A stretch of 64,000 bases of DNA, from the NCBI GenBank assembly GCA_018873225.1, contig JAEILZ010000001.1, forward strand, positions 7,378,001 through 7,442,000, written 5' to 3'. Within the stretch, counting starts at the first letter, position 1, and every line of letters starts with the position of its first letter. The notes beneath the pieces are model-generated. The model ran no database searches. It was not told the DNA's origin and worked only from the letters and a program-made list of their open reading frames with translations. Shown here piece by piece: positions 1 to 12,142 of this stretch. The translations under genes were made by a program, and so were the position numbers. Origin of the DNA: [Phialemoniopsis] sp. UDSM-2020. Its lineage: Eukaryota; Ascomycota; Sordariomycetes; Thyridiales; Thyridiaceae.

Positions 1-1712
1 CGCTAAACCTTCGTGCCCCCGAGCAAGTCCTTGCCGGGACCATACGTCCAAGCCTTGATTTGTGGAGTTCCAGCTGCTTGGTCTTTGAGCTCGTGACCGC
101 ACAGCCATGCTTTCGAGTATCAGGCTCTGAGTAGGAGGACGATGACCATCTTGCCCTTCATGCTCGGCTTGAGCCCTTGCCTGGCCATTTCTACAATCAA
201 TGGGAGACATCCTAGCTCTACTTCACGCCAGAGAGGAACACTCTTCAACAGCCAGCTGGACGAGGAGGAAGCCAGTCAGGCGAAGCCACTCATGGGACGG
301 GATTTACAGTATGATGTCGCACACAAGCCCTCGCCGACAGAGATCCTTTTTCGTCCATGGTTCTGGGAGGACGGCGAAACGAGCTGGCCCATGAACGTAG
401 AGGTGTCTATGAACCTGGTACTTGCATAGACATCAATACGCCCCAGATGCAACTCTGTGAATCAGCAAAGCCATCAGCCATATCTGTTATGGGGCTATGT
501 GGTGTTCTCGGTCGTCAAAACATTGCTTAGTGGTAGTAACAACTACGACTCGCTGTCAGGCTGTATCAACTCGGGCATCTGGATGAGTGAGAGCAGGTGT
601 TATTGCAGTATGGCTTAGCGACTAGTTCATGGGTTGGGTAAAGTATTTATGTTATGTGCAATGCTGATGGTTGCCGTTGGTTTTAAGATCGATTAGCCGT
701 CAAAAGAGTAGCGATGATCGACGGGCACTTAGTGAGCCAAAAATAGCAGCGGTGGTGTGGGTGCGGCCGGCGGTAAATAATGTTCACATCGTCACTGCCC
801 ATCCGTCCACTTTTGGGCCGTCGAGAGAACGCATTTTGCGGAAGATAATACCTTGCAAGGAGGCTGATACTTACGCCCCCCAAAGCTTTCACAAGCACCA
901 TGGGCAGTTAGCCTACGAAGCCAGTCGCCCTTGCGGAGTGTCAGCACTAGATTTAGCTGCGACACAACCACATGATGACAACTTTATTTCCCCCGTGTTT
1001 TGATAGGTTTCGTAAAGACAGGGTCGCAGCTTACGTATGTCTCGTGAATCTTGCTTGTTTCTAGGGGAAAGTCGAGCATGGTGTAGAGCGAAGTGGTCGT
1101 TGTCGACATAGACCTCCAGGGACCAGATACAGAGACCTGGTAATAGGTAGAAAGCACCCGACATAATCAGACTTGAATGAGTAGCCCCTTTGCCCAATCC
1201 GTATGCTGTTCTGAATGAAGCAAAGACAGAGGCAGTTAACTACGGATACATGTACGTACCTTCAGCGCCGACCCCACCTGGAAGGGCCCCGTAACGATAG
1301 CGCCTGTAGGGACCGGGACTAGGCCGAGACAAGCACAAGGACCCCGGCGGGACTGGATGGCAAACCTGATGACGCCGGCCAATACGATGCTGCTTGCTCC
1401 GCCTCAATCTACGAACGCAGCCGTGCTATTCGTGCCTTGAATGCGCGTGCATATGGGTGTGTATGGATGTGCAACTTGTGGTTGCATGGGCAGACTGAGG
1501 ATCCCTACTCTCTTCACACTGGTACTTTTTTGCGATGCGACCTTAATGAAACCACTTCCTCGAGGCTATTCGCAATCACTGACAAGGTGCTATCGCTCAT
1601 TCACACGCTCTCTCTCGCTCCATCGTCAAGGACGGACGGCAGACAATGATCCCCCTCTCCGTGCCCTCATCGCCCTCATAACACGCGCCCGCCGGCTCGC
1701 ATCGCCGTCGTC
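1..1712. other. Left-edge intergenic region, no gene recognised
   Basis: The open frames here are short (110 codons or fewer), overlap one another on both strands and match no family I know. The last 150 bases before position 1713 are pyrimidine-rich with CTCTCT runs, as in a fungal promoter or 5' leader of the F-box gene. The far left could hold the end of a gene lying outside the window, but I see no domain to support that. Confidence 0.6.
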
Positions 1713-4700
1713 ATGGCCGACACTCGGCAGGATGAGCCTGCCCCACGCTCCTCCATCGAGAAGCAGCCTGTGATGGTCTCTTTCCAGGAGCCAGAGCCCA
1801 CGGCTTTGGACAGACTACCAGACGAGATCATACAACAGTATGCACACCCATCTATCATGATCATGTGTGGCTTCTCTTGGCTAACCTTTCCTTCCACGAC
1901 GACAGGATCCTCCGACTGGCCGACCCCGATACTTTCGCATCCCTCGTCCTTCTCAACTCAAAGTGGCGGCACGCTTCACAGGAAGCCCACCTATACGCCC
2001 ACCAACTGTCACAATGCCCCTCGTACGCAGCGAGTCACAAGACCGCCTCCAAAGCTATCACGGAGGATGACCTACCCAGGTTACGACGGTTGTTTGCCGG
2101 CGAGGTCAAGAGAAACCTCTTTGAAGCCTATCTGCGCCCGACCAAAACCGTCATCAAGCTTATTTCCAACTCGATCAGCTCCTCATCTTGTCCAGGCGGA
2201 GAAGGCATACAGTTCAACCCCTCGCCGCGCGGTCACCACCTGCTGGGTTACAATTCTTCCCGGATCTATGTTATCGACGTTCGCGGCTCCGAACTCGTCG
2301 TCAAAAGGGAGTTCAAGATATTAAGACGTCCTGCCGCCACGTGTATCACAGACAATGGATGCTTCCTTGCCGTCCTCCTCACCGAAATGCAGGTGGATCT
2401 CTACGACCTAAGCTCATCGCCGCCCAAGAGAACACAGTCCATCATCCTCGACCACTCACCGCGCGCTATTGCGCTCTCCCCATGCGGCGGTGTGTTGGCC
2501 GCAGCGTACGAAGGCGGCATCGAGGTGTCGTCACTCAAATCTAGCGCTTTGTCAACAGATAGGAGGGCTGTCAAGTGCGACGCCGTCGACTCGCTTGCAT
2601 TTTCCTTTGACGGCACGCAGATCCTGGGCACGACCGCGCACTCTTCGCAGCCGAGCACCGTCATCATCACGGCCCCCTACTACGACCCTGGCAGCACAAT
2701 GATGGACGACGATCCGAGCGCGCTCTGGACCACGTCCATCCTCTTCCCAAATTCTAGCCGTGACTGCAGTCACGCCGTCTTGATACAAAATTCGACTCGC
2801 GAGGAGGCTGAATGGGCATTTACATATGACAGGAGCTTCGAGACCTTCCGTGCCGTCCGTATCGACGACCTCCGAAACGGGACAACCTACTTTACTGGGC
2901 CAATACCGAGCCTGGAATCCCAAGCCAAGCTGCTCCCCTGCACTCTACCGGCGGCCTCGTATTGCGGTGAATTGGTCTCAGCTGGCTTCCAAGGCAAGGA
3001 GATTTGGTTATACGGCATTCCGGAGGATCTCGATGCGGTACCCGACCCCCCGCCACCGTCCAGCGACGGGAGCTCGGGCGGTCTGAGTCGTCAAAATAGT
3101 GGTGGTCCCATGAGAACTCCCTCCCGCGGCCAGGAGCCCAGCAGCGAGGGTCGAATGCCCCAGTGGCAGGTCTTGTGTGACAAGATGCGCAACACGTTTG
3201 TTGCCGGCTGCAAGATTGCCGAGCTGAATGGTGTCAACACTGTCAAATGGGTCGAGGGGTTTGACAACTCTTCTGTCAGGGAGCGGTTGCTTGTAGCGGC
3301 GCGAGGCGTGCTACCGCCCAAACCGATCACAGAAGAGGATGGCCTTGATTTTGTAGACGGGGGCCGGATCACTTTGATCGATTTCGGCTACGGAACCGAG
3401 AACGGGCAGGAGACTGAGATTGAGATCGAGGTTGGGACCAAGGAGCCAGAGGTTCTCGAGGAGGAGACCCGGGACATGGACACTGAAGTCGCCATTGTTC
3501 GACGCAGGACCGTGGCGCAGAAGCGAGGCAACCGTAGTGCTGTCGGCCGGACCGCCACAGCAGCCTCCAGGGCACCTCCTGTCCCTCAGGTTCCCCCGGT
3601 CCCTTCGACGTCCGAAGAGGATGACCCTCTTGTGCCGAGGCGCATCGGCGTACGCCCTGTAGAGCGCCAAAGAACCGCGTCCCCGCCGCCAAACGAGGAA
3701 AACGAGACGGAGTCCATCATGGAGGAGCAAGAGGCTCTCGACTTGCCCTATTCACATGCCAGCCCTCGATCCGGTATGACGCTCCGCCGCGCTGCCACGG
3801 CCGCAGCGACAAATCGCCGTCTTCACCCTACCACGGCTTCTGGCGCACCCATCCAGTATCGCCGCGCTGATGGTCGTGCAGAGCATCCCCACGAAAGCGA
3901 TGCGGACAACTGGGTTCCACCACCCCCTCCCTACCAGGCGGACGATCCAGGCGATCTGCCTGCTTTCATGCGCCACAATGTCCCGGCAGTGGCTCCTGGT
4001 GATCTGGCTCTTTCGCCCAGCCAGAGGGGCGCAGCTGGGGAGGGACAGGCGAATTCATCTCTGTCAGCACAAGATCAAGGGTTACCTGAGCGGAGTCGCA
4101 CGACGGTACCGGGTTTGCCTTCGTCGGCCCCAGATGCAGCAGTGCCCGGTGTGTCACGCCAACGCTCAGTCAGCAACGACCCAAGCATGGCTCGACCCAA
4201 AGCCAGCGACTTCGCCCGCCCCGGCGAAATTGTATCGGCCGCGGACGATGAAGGTATCTACGATGTATCACCTCCCGAGTCTCCAAGACTAGCGGCTAGG
4301 ACCTCCGATGCTGCCGGGGTGAGGACTGTCAGCGAGTCGAGTACACATGCCGGACCAAGTGTCTCACCTGCCACCTCTACACCAGCCATGCCGCCGCAAC
4401 AAGTCTCACCTGCGCAACCCCATATGGGGACGGCAGCCCCTGCCACTCCGGGCCAGACACCCCACGGCCCGACCTTGAACCTCGACATTCCATTGCCCAC
4501 CTCGTCAAACAACTTCAAACCCCTCCCTCTCCCTCCCTCAGATGCCCCCCTCGTCCGTCGCATCTCCGTCTCCCGGACCTGGCCCACACAACCGAACCCT
4601 GACGAAGTGTCCGCGTCCGTCAACGTGGCTGCAGGCTACCCGTACTCGGCTCCCGTCAATAACGCCAACGCCAATCCAGATCACCAGATGATGATGGTAC

Positions 4701-5593
4701 AGGGCCTCCCGCCCGCCCCGCGGACAGACCAGCTCGCGAGCTTGCACCGCCGCGACGGCCAGCGCCCGCCCTCTCACCGCCTGTCCGGTGCGTTCCAAAT
4801 GCCCCGCGTACCTGTCGGCAGCCGCGACGCCAACCGCAGGTCCTCGTCGCTCGGCGGTCCGTTGCAGATGCAAGCCGCTGAGCAAGATCAGACTTTTGCA
4901 CCGCCGCACCACTCTTTTGAGCCGCAACGGCCCAACTCATCACCCCTACCCCCTGTTGAGGACCAGCCCCTGATCATCAGCACCCCTACGGGCGTCTCAG
5001 GCGCCTACGATGACCCAGGCCGCACCGTCACATCGCATATACACCAGGAGCCCACCATCTTCGCTCCCGTGCCTCGGCACCCGCGCCCTACGGTGGGCGG
5101 CACGGCCACTCCGGCCGCCGAGTTCCTGCGCCCGACGGCCGAGCGCCTCGAGACGATCTACAGCAACGCCGGTGGTGCCGTCGGTAGTAGTGGTGGTGGC
5201 GGTGCCGCGACGCCGTCGTACCTCCTGCCCGCCGCACTCTCGACGTCCAACGTCAGCGCCTCGAGCCGCGTACCCAGCGTCGTCGGGCGGCGGCCGAGCC
5301 GCGCCGAGCGCAGCGCCGCCAAGAACATGGCCGACGCCAAGAAGCGCGGGTGGCGCCGCGGCAAGAGCGTCCGGAAGGCTAACAAGAAGAACAAGGGCGG
5401 CGGGGGCCTCGCGGCTCCGGACGGGGACGTCGACGCCTGGACCGACATCACCGCGTCGTCGGGCATGCAGCAGCAGCAGCCGGCGCCGCCTGGGGGCTGG
5501 CCACCTCAGCAGCAGTGGAGTGGCGGTGGGGAGGGCCAGTATCACCAGCAGGGCAGGCTCAGGGGGAAGGGCGGCAAGTGCGTTGTTATGTGA
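1713..5593 (+). CDS. F-box protein with WD40-like region, long disordered tail and C-terminal CaaX box
   Basis: Two exons, 1713-1837 and 1906-5593, give about 1270 residues. The 68-base intron has a GTATGC donor, a CTAAC branch and a GACAG acceptor, and the join restores an F-box around residues 34-75 (LPDEIIQQ followed by ILRLADPDTFASLVLLN). Residues 100-400 carry repeated hydrophobic strands with GHHLLGY and LSPCGGVLAAAYEG, consistent with a degenerate beta-propeller. From about residue 420 the protein is rich in Pro, Ser and acidic residues and looks disordered. The tail becomes strongly basic (KKRGWRRGKSVRKANKK) and ends in KCVVM, a CaaX motif whose terminal Met favours farnesylation. F-box proteins normally link Skp1-cullin-1 to substrates; the substrate is unknown. 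The prenylation motif and basic patch suggest membrane attachment, which is inference. Confidence 0.85.
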
Positions 5594-6079
5594 TGATGTG
5601 AAGATGAAATACAAGTTCGGTGTTGATTTTATTTACCCGTGGATTCCTGCTTGGGGCGGCGGTGACGCATTGATATTTAGACGAGGCAAGGAGAGGAAGG
5701 GAGAGAGAAGTCACCATCATCAGCACGCTCGCTTCGTTTAATCCGGAAAAGATACCTATCTCGCGATTTTGAGCCAATAACTTATGGATTTATAGCAACA
5801 AGGGCAAGGGAAAAGGCGATTCTTTTGGACAACGCTCTTATAGCTTGTTCGGATGGGAAAGGGGAATACTGGGCATACACAATTGGCCTAGGCATTCCAA
5901 GGGCCTGAAGGAAAAAATAATGAAGCAGAATGAATACCGTAGCAAGACGAAGTCAAAAAAGAGACATGATCAACAACAGCACTCGGATATCATTGCTATC
6001 TAGCAAGCAGGTGATCACGTAACTTCTAACAACACAGAACCGGAGCCTTTTTTTATTTTCTTACCAAACCCACACCAAT
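5594..6079. other. Convergent intergenic region between the F-box and valyl-tRNA synthetase genes
   Basis: Both neighbours end here, so this is the 3' untranslated sequence of the F-box gene (plus strand) and of the valyl-tRNA synthetase gene (minus strand). It is AT-richer than the flanks and contains no credible gene. Confidence 0.7.
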
Positions 6080-9000
6080 CTAGGCCTCGAGCTTGAGCCC
6101 CTCGAACTGCTTGATCGTGCCCTCGAGGTGGCGCTCCTCGCTCTCGGCATCGGCGAGCCTCTTGCCGTCGGCCTCGCGCGCCTCGTCCGTCACCTTGTCC
6201 TGGTACTGCGGGTCGCCCATCGTCTTCTTCTGCTTGGCGATGCCGGCGCGCGTCTTCTCGAGCTTGGTCTTGGCCTTGCCGATCTCCGCGTCGATGTCGA
6301 CGCGGCCCTTGACGTGCAGGTAGACGGCGGCGCTGGCCGACACGGGGAAGGCGACGCAGCCGTGGGGGCGGGCGGCGGCCTGGTCGAGGATCTCGAGCGA
6401 GGCGATGCCCTTGCCACAGAGCGACTTGATGGCCTGGATCTGCTCCGTGGCGGTGCGGTGCGAGGTCGCGTCAAAGGTTTGGACAAAGACTGTGTGATGA
6501 GAGATTAGTTATTAGTTTTCTTCGTGTATAATCAGAACAAGATATGACATACCCTGAGCCTCATCCTTGACGGCGTACTCGGACATGAGCGAACGGACAC
6601 CCCTCGAGGCGCCGATAACGAGCTCGTAGGCGGCCTCGGCAGTGGGGTTGTCGAACTGCTCGTCGAAGACGGGGTAGGAGGCAACAACAATGGACGGGGT
6701 CTTGTCCTCGGGCCGCCTGGGCAGGCGTTGCCACAGCTCCTCGGTGATGAAAGGCATGAAGGGGTGAATCAGCAGCAGGGCGCTCTCGAGCGCCGTGTAG
6801 AGCGTCTGCAGCGCCGACTCCTGGACCTCCTTGTCGCCCTCTTGGATAATTGCCTTGGAGTTCTCGATGAAGACGTCGCAGAGCTGGTTGTACCAGTAGA
6901 GGTAGATGGCGAGCGTGCTCTTCTGGAACTCGCGCTCGGCGATGGCGCGGTTGACGTCGCGGGCAGCGACGTTCATCTTGTGCAGGATCCACAGCTCGGG
7001 CAGGCTCTCCTTGCCGCCGAGTGTCCGCGTCTTGCGCGGGACAAAGTCGGGGTAGTTGCCAAGGTTGCCGAGGACGTACTTGGTAGCTTGCCAGATCTTG
7101 TTGCAGAAGCGGCGGTACGCGTGCATGACCTTGATGTCAAAGTTGATATCACCGCCACCAGTAACGTAGCTCGCCATGCAGTACCTCAGCGCATCCGAGC
7201 CACACTCGGGAATACCGGCGGGGAACGCCGTCTTCTGGTACTTCTTGGCCTTCTCGACCTCGGAGGGGTGCAGGTTACCCTGGAGGAGCTTCTCGTGCAG
7301 GTCCTCGAGCTTGATGCCCGCGATGACATCGAGCGGGTCAATAACGTTGCCCAGGGACTTGGACATCTTTCGGCCCTCGGAGTCACGGACGAGAGGGTGC
7401 AGGTAGACCTCCTTGAAGGGCACCTCGCCAGTAAGTTTCAGACTGAGCATCATCATGCGAGCCACCCAGAAGAAGATGATATCCCAGCCGGTCTCGAGGA
7501 CGCTGGTCGGGAACAGCTTCTGGAAGTCCTCGGTCTTGGCGGGCCAGCCTAGAGTGCTGAAGGGCCACAGACCGCTAGAGAACCAGGTGTCGAGAACGTC
7601 GGGATCCCTCGTCAGCGTGAACTTCTTGCCCCCAAGCGCCTTCTCAGCCTTTAAGCGGGCCTCTTCTTCCGTCTTGCCAGCGAACCAGCGATCGTTGTTT
7701 GCGCCATCGGCAGTTTCGCCCTCGACTTCAGCCAGGTAGACTGGGCACTGGTGTCCCCACCAGAGCTGGCGAGAGATACACCAGTCTTGAATGTCGGTCA
7801 TCCAGCGGTAGAAGGCCTTCTCGCCCGTTTCGGGCTTGATCTTGGTGCGGCCGTCGCGGACAGCCTGGGCGGCGTTGGCAGCCATATCCTGCATATGCAC
7901 CCACCACTGTGGCTTGAGCATGGGCTCAATGATGTCTTTACTCCTCTCGCAGATGGGGACAGTCATGGGGTTGTCCTTCTTGTCCACGTAGAGACCCAGC
8001 TTCTTCAAGTCGTCCTGGAGAGTGTACCTGACATCGAAGCGCTTCTGTCCGGCATACTGGCCACCGTTTTCGTTGACAAGACCGTCATCGGTGAAGATGT
8101 TGATAAAGTCGAGGTTGTGTCTCTTTCCAATGGCGAAATCGTTGGGATCGTGAGCGGGGGTGATCTTGACGGCACCCGAACCAAACTCCTTGTCGACGTA
8201 GTCGTCCGCGACGATGCGCAAGAGACGGCCCTTGATGAAGGGGTGGACGGCGTTCTTGCCAACGAGGTCCTTGTACCTCTCGTCCTGGGGGTGGACGGCG
8301 ATACCAGTATCGCCCAGCATCGTCTCGAGACGGGTGGTGGCGACCTCTATGGTCTGGTCGGAGCCCTCAATCTGATACTTGAAGTAGACAATCACACCGA
8401 ACTCGACCTTCTTGTCGTAGTTGGGGACATCAAGCAGTGTCCGGCCGGGGAGCTCCTTGTTGATGACTTCGAGATTGGACAGTGCCGTGTTGAGCTTGCA
8501 GCACCAGTTGACGAGGCGGTTGGCCCTGTAGATGACCTTTTCGTCGTGCAGACGGACAAAGGTCTCGGCCACAGCCGCGCTCAAGTTTGCGTCCATGGTG
8601 AAGGCCTCCCGGGTCCAGTCCATACTGCCACCCATCTTGCGGAAAGCGTTGTTGATGCGCTGGTGGTATTCTGTCTTCCACTCCCAGACAGTCTCGTTGA
8701 ACTTCTCACGGCCTAGGTCGTGCCTGGTCTTGCCCTGGCGCCTCCAGAGCATGTTCTCAACGACGCTCTGGGTGGCGATACCCGCGTGGTCACAGCCAGG
8801 CAGCCAGAGGGTGGTTTTGCCGTGCATGCGGTTCCAGCGGATCATGATGTCCTGCAGGGAACTGCCGAGCGCATGACCCATGTGAAGGGAGCCCGTGACA
8901 TTGGGAGGAGGGATCGAGATGACAAAGTTGCCCTCGGGCTTGACCTCGCCATCCTTGGTGAACTCGGGCTTGAAGAAGCCCTCCTTCTCCCACCACTGGT

Positions 9001-9745
9001 ACCAGGCGCTCTCGACGGCAACGGGGTTGTAGGCCTTGAAATGGGGGTCGTCGAGGGGTCGGAGTCGCTTCTTCTCGCCCTCGGGGGTATCATTGACGTA
9101 TTCGGGCAAAACCTCCTCCTCGGCCTTGGCCTTCTTCTCCTTGGCCTTGGCTGGTGCAGCCTGCGCGGCTTGAGCCTGAGCAGCCTTCTTTTGGGCAAAC
9201 TTGGCCGCCTTCTCGGCCTTCTTGCGCTCCTTCTCGAGCTCCTTGGCCGACTTTACTTTGGTCTCCGCGGGAGCAGCGCCGGCATCCTGGCCGGAGGCAT
9301 GGGTACCTGTCGCACCAGACGATGAAGTCGCCTGGACGGTCTGCTTGGTCTCGGCGTCGACGGGAGGCGGGGTCTGGGCGGTATCACCTTGGGAGGCGGC
9401 AACTGTGTGAGAGGCGATGTTAGCCATTGGCTGTGGGTATATGCACACGACAAGAGCTTACTAGGGTTGCCTCGTCCTGAATTGGTCGCCATGGTCGCCC
9501 GATGTTGCTATTGAGAAAAAAAGGTTAGGTACTTGTTTCGGTGGCCCGGTGGTTGTACTGCGCGTGCCACGAGAAAGAGGCACTGCATATATACATACAG
9601 GATGGATAGTAGCAGGCCTGAACAGAAGGTTTCGTCTCAATGGTGACGAGCGCCTCAGGAGCGCTCGGAGTGCTTGATGAGACGACGTGGTTGCGGTTGA
9701 GGGGGAGATTATGCAGGAACTAAGAGGTAGTGGGATGGATCGCAT
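6080..9745 (-). CDS. VAS1: Valyl-tRNA synthetase, mitochondrial and cytosolic forms from one gene
   Basis: Attaches valine to tRNA-Val. Four exons on the minus strand: 9599-9745, 9462-9507, 6553-9402 and 6080-6489, giving about 1150 residues from the upstream ATG. The class I signature HMGH lies in [13 protein letters not shown] and the KMSKS loop in [11 protein letters not shown] Lys/Ala-rich fungal N-terminal extension and a C-terminal coiled coil typical of ValRS are present. Exon 1 encodes an Arg/Ser/Leu-rich stretch without acidic residues, starting [10 protein letters not shown], which looks like a mitochondrial targeting peptide. An in-frame ATG at 9492 in exon 2 would start a cytosolic form ([10 protein letters not shown]). 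Yeast VAS1 and Neurospora cyt-20 are known to make both enzymes from one gene. The 59-base second intron (GTAAGC donor, GCTAAC branch, ACACAG acceptor) is required for the frame to join. Another in-frame ATG at 9781 could extend the leader by 12 residues. Confidence 0.95.
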
Positions 9746-10102
9746 GCGCCTGTGGTCGACTTTGTAGATGCTGCCATACAAAATTGAGTCACTAGCATAC
9801 CCGCCTCTGCTCTTGTGCGGTGCCGTGGTGGATGTGACTCAGGGCACGGGCCAATGGCGATCCTCGACTTGTAGTGGAGGTAGGTACATCGCCCGGCGTC
9901 AAGGGCGTTTTTTTGGAGGGGTACATGCACTAATAAAATACCTGGACAATGGCACCGCTTATCTTATCGCCGCTGGTACAATTTATTTGCCAAGACAGCA
10001 CGGAGCAATGACAGTTAGATGAGATGAGAGGGACCATTTGACATTTGAGGCCGGTTGACTCAGCAGCCCTTAAAAGATCTCACCTCTTGCAAACGACCTC
10101 AT
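9746..10102. promoter_or_regulatory. Divergent promoter region
   Basis: The region separates the start of the valyl-tRNA synthetase gene (minus strand) from the start of the unknown mitochondrial-type gene (plus strand), so both promoters must lie in about 350 bases. I see no strong TATA box, which fits constitutive genes. Confidence 0.55.
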
Positions 10103-11748
10103 ATGTCCAGATGCCGTGATGTGATGTTGCTCGGCCGATTCAGACCCCAGGACGCCCTCCGGCCCCGGCCGGGCTGCGTCCGATGGCGCTCCTCCATTCA
10201 TGCCTGTCAAAGCGGACGCTTCTCAGTCCTTACTCGAGGTGCACCGAGCAAGGTGAGAGATCATCATGCACTTTCACTGAGCAGCACACTTACTAATGTA
10301 TGTCCAGCAACTCATTCTGGATCACATCAAGAGTGACGCCCGCAATGCTACCCTTCAATTCTCCCAAGGGGTGTCTACGCGGAGATCAGATTCGGCAGTC
10401 ATTCTAGCATCTCGGCAATATGCTACATGGCTTGAGGATCCTGATTTCATGGGTCCCCTGCTGCACCAGTTCTTCGGACAGGTCCATGATGAGGCATCGG
10501 CCCAAGAAGTCAATGTGCTCAGCGCCGTGGTCGACGGCCTCTGCCCCCTCCAGCCCTCAGGGGCTGCCCAGGCTGGATTTTCCATACTGCACGGGAACCA
10601 AGATGAGGTCCTCCCGGATCTCTGGGTTGGCGAGCGTGAGACCAAGTTTCGTGCAGCAGAAGTACAGGCGTCTATCTCTGTTTCACTCAGACCCCTTCTC
10701 GGCGACTTTCACCCCCTGAATGTCACTCTGCCCCTTGCGCAGACCATATTCCAAAACGGCAGACCTTCCACCCTCCTCGCTACCCGGTGGAAGGGTAGTG
10801 CTGCCGGATCATATGAGCTTCGAGCTCTCATTGAGAAAGAATCGCAGGCGATAGTGCCGTCTCTGGCTAGCATACAAGCCCATGCCAGTGTTTCCGTGCC
10901 TTTGTACCCAATAACGACGCCACGGCAAGTGGTATCCGGGTTGGGTAACATTGTACGTCAAGTCGATATTGATGGCAAGGTCTCCCCGGCCTCCCAGGAA
11001 CTAGAGGTCACGATTCCTCATCTTCTTGACAAGCGCGCGAAGCTCGATCCAACCTTGGATTTGGCGCCACTTGCTGTCTGGGCTTTGATCATTCCCAAGG
11101 ACCTGGAAGAGTCCTATGTCTCAGCTCAAAAGGATGTCGCCTCAGGCGCAGAGGTCAGGACGGCTCAGGAGTTTGCACAGAGCTTCTCTAACCTCCTTGT
11201 CTCGGGTTGCCATCTACACCGAGTTTGTACGTGATCATTTTTTGGCGCATCTCTTCATCCATTATGCTGACTATTTTCTAGTGAGTGGTGGTGGCGGCTG
11301 GGGTGCAAAGCAAGGCCTTCTGTCGCTTGATCCTCAAACAAGATACACGACCTTGGGGAACGAAGATATCGAGAGTTTCATTAGCTCTTTTAAGGGCGAA
11401 AGTACATCAGACAGCATTGTCACTCCAGAAAGCTACGTACAATTCTTTGTGCAGCCTGTGTCTCCGGCAACGACCAACTCTCCTCCGGTGACCAGACTCA
11501 GCGAGCAGATCAAGAGCATGCCATCCATTGTCTTTGGGACGCACGCTGTTCCGAACGAGGATTCACATTCTCAGGAAGAAGTGTCAATCACCGTGGTCGA
11601 AGATCATTTCGGCGCAGTGACTTCTCACGGCATATATATTGAACCGAGGATAGGCTTGGAAGACCAGGTTGGAGTCAGGCAAGGCACGCACACCAAGATT
11701 GATGCTCCCAACTCTTACATATGGGAAGGAGGCAAGAGGTGGATTTGA
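10103..11748 (+). CDS. Conserved protein of unknown function with probable mitochondrial leader
   Basis: Three exons, 10103-10252, 10308-11226 and 11282-11748, give about 511 residues. Intron 1 has a GTGAGA donor, a TACTAATG branch and a TCCAG acceptor. Intron 2 has GTACGT and TTCTAG, and joining it makes the Gly-rich motif LSGGGGWGAKQGLLSLDP continuous. The first 50 residues (MSRCRDVMLLGRFRPQ onward) are rich in Arg, with Cys, Ser and Pro and few acidic residues, as in a mitochondrial presequence. The body contains PLAQTIFQNGRPSTLLATRW, VVSGLGNIVRQ and SQELEVTIP, which look like a folded domain. I recognise no named family and see no membrane segment. It shares a promoter region with valyl-tRNA synthetase. 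Mitochondrial location is inferred from the N-terminus only. Confidence 0.75.
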
Positions 11749-12142
11749 CGTGCAGCCTGAGCTGCAGCTTGCCCAACAGAGGGTTCTTGAAATCGGGTCT
11801 TGTATCATACATTGTATAACCATGTATTTCGACACGAAAAATGTTGGCATAGAGATCTAATTGTCATTAATCGGAAGGAGTTCCGTTGAAGCAGCATATC
11901 CACGGTGATTAGGTAATCACCCCACGACTTACAGCCCGCACCCCTCTTTGAACATCACGACATCTTCCACCTCGGAGATAGCACGCAATTGGCCTCTAGC
12001 ATCAATTGTCCTCATACTCGTACCGTAGAGACCCCCAAGTACAACCCTGATACTTTACCATCCACCCAGACCATAGTTGTTACGCCGATTAGCCAGTGTA
12101 CATCGATATTCGGTACCGGAAGCAAGGATCCGTGAGAGCAAG
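11749..12142. other. Intergenic region
   Basis: Holds the 3' end of the upstream gene and the promoter and leader of the dehydrogenase-like gene, both on the plus strand. No other gene is visible. Confidence 0.6.

Noticed and set aside
1..1003. Several short frames near the left edge
   Set aside because: Short, overlapping on both strands, no family resemblance or splice-supported extension.
7751..8716. A 321-codon plus-strand frame
   Set aside because: Antisense of valyl-tRNA synthetase; no family match.
9403..9449. Start of valyl-tRNA synthetase in the frame reading [13 protein letters not shown]
   Set aside because: That stretch overlaps a better 59-base intron with a branch point; the joined exons give a continuous protein from [10 protein letters not shown] and a leader exon.
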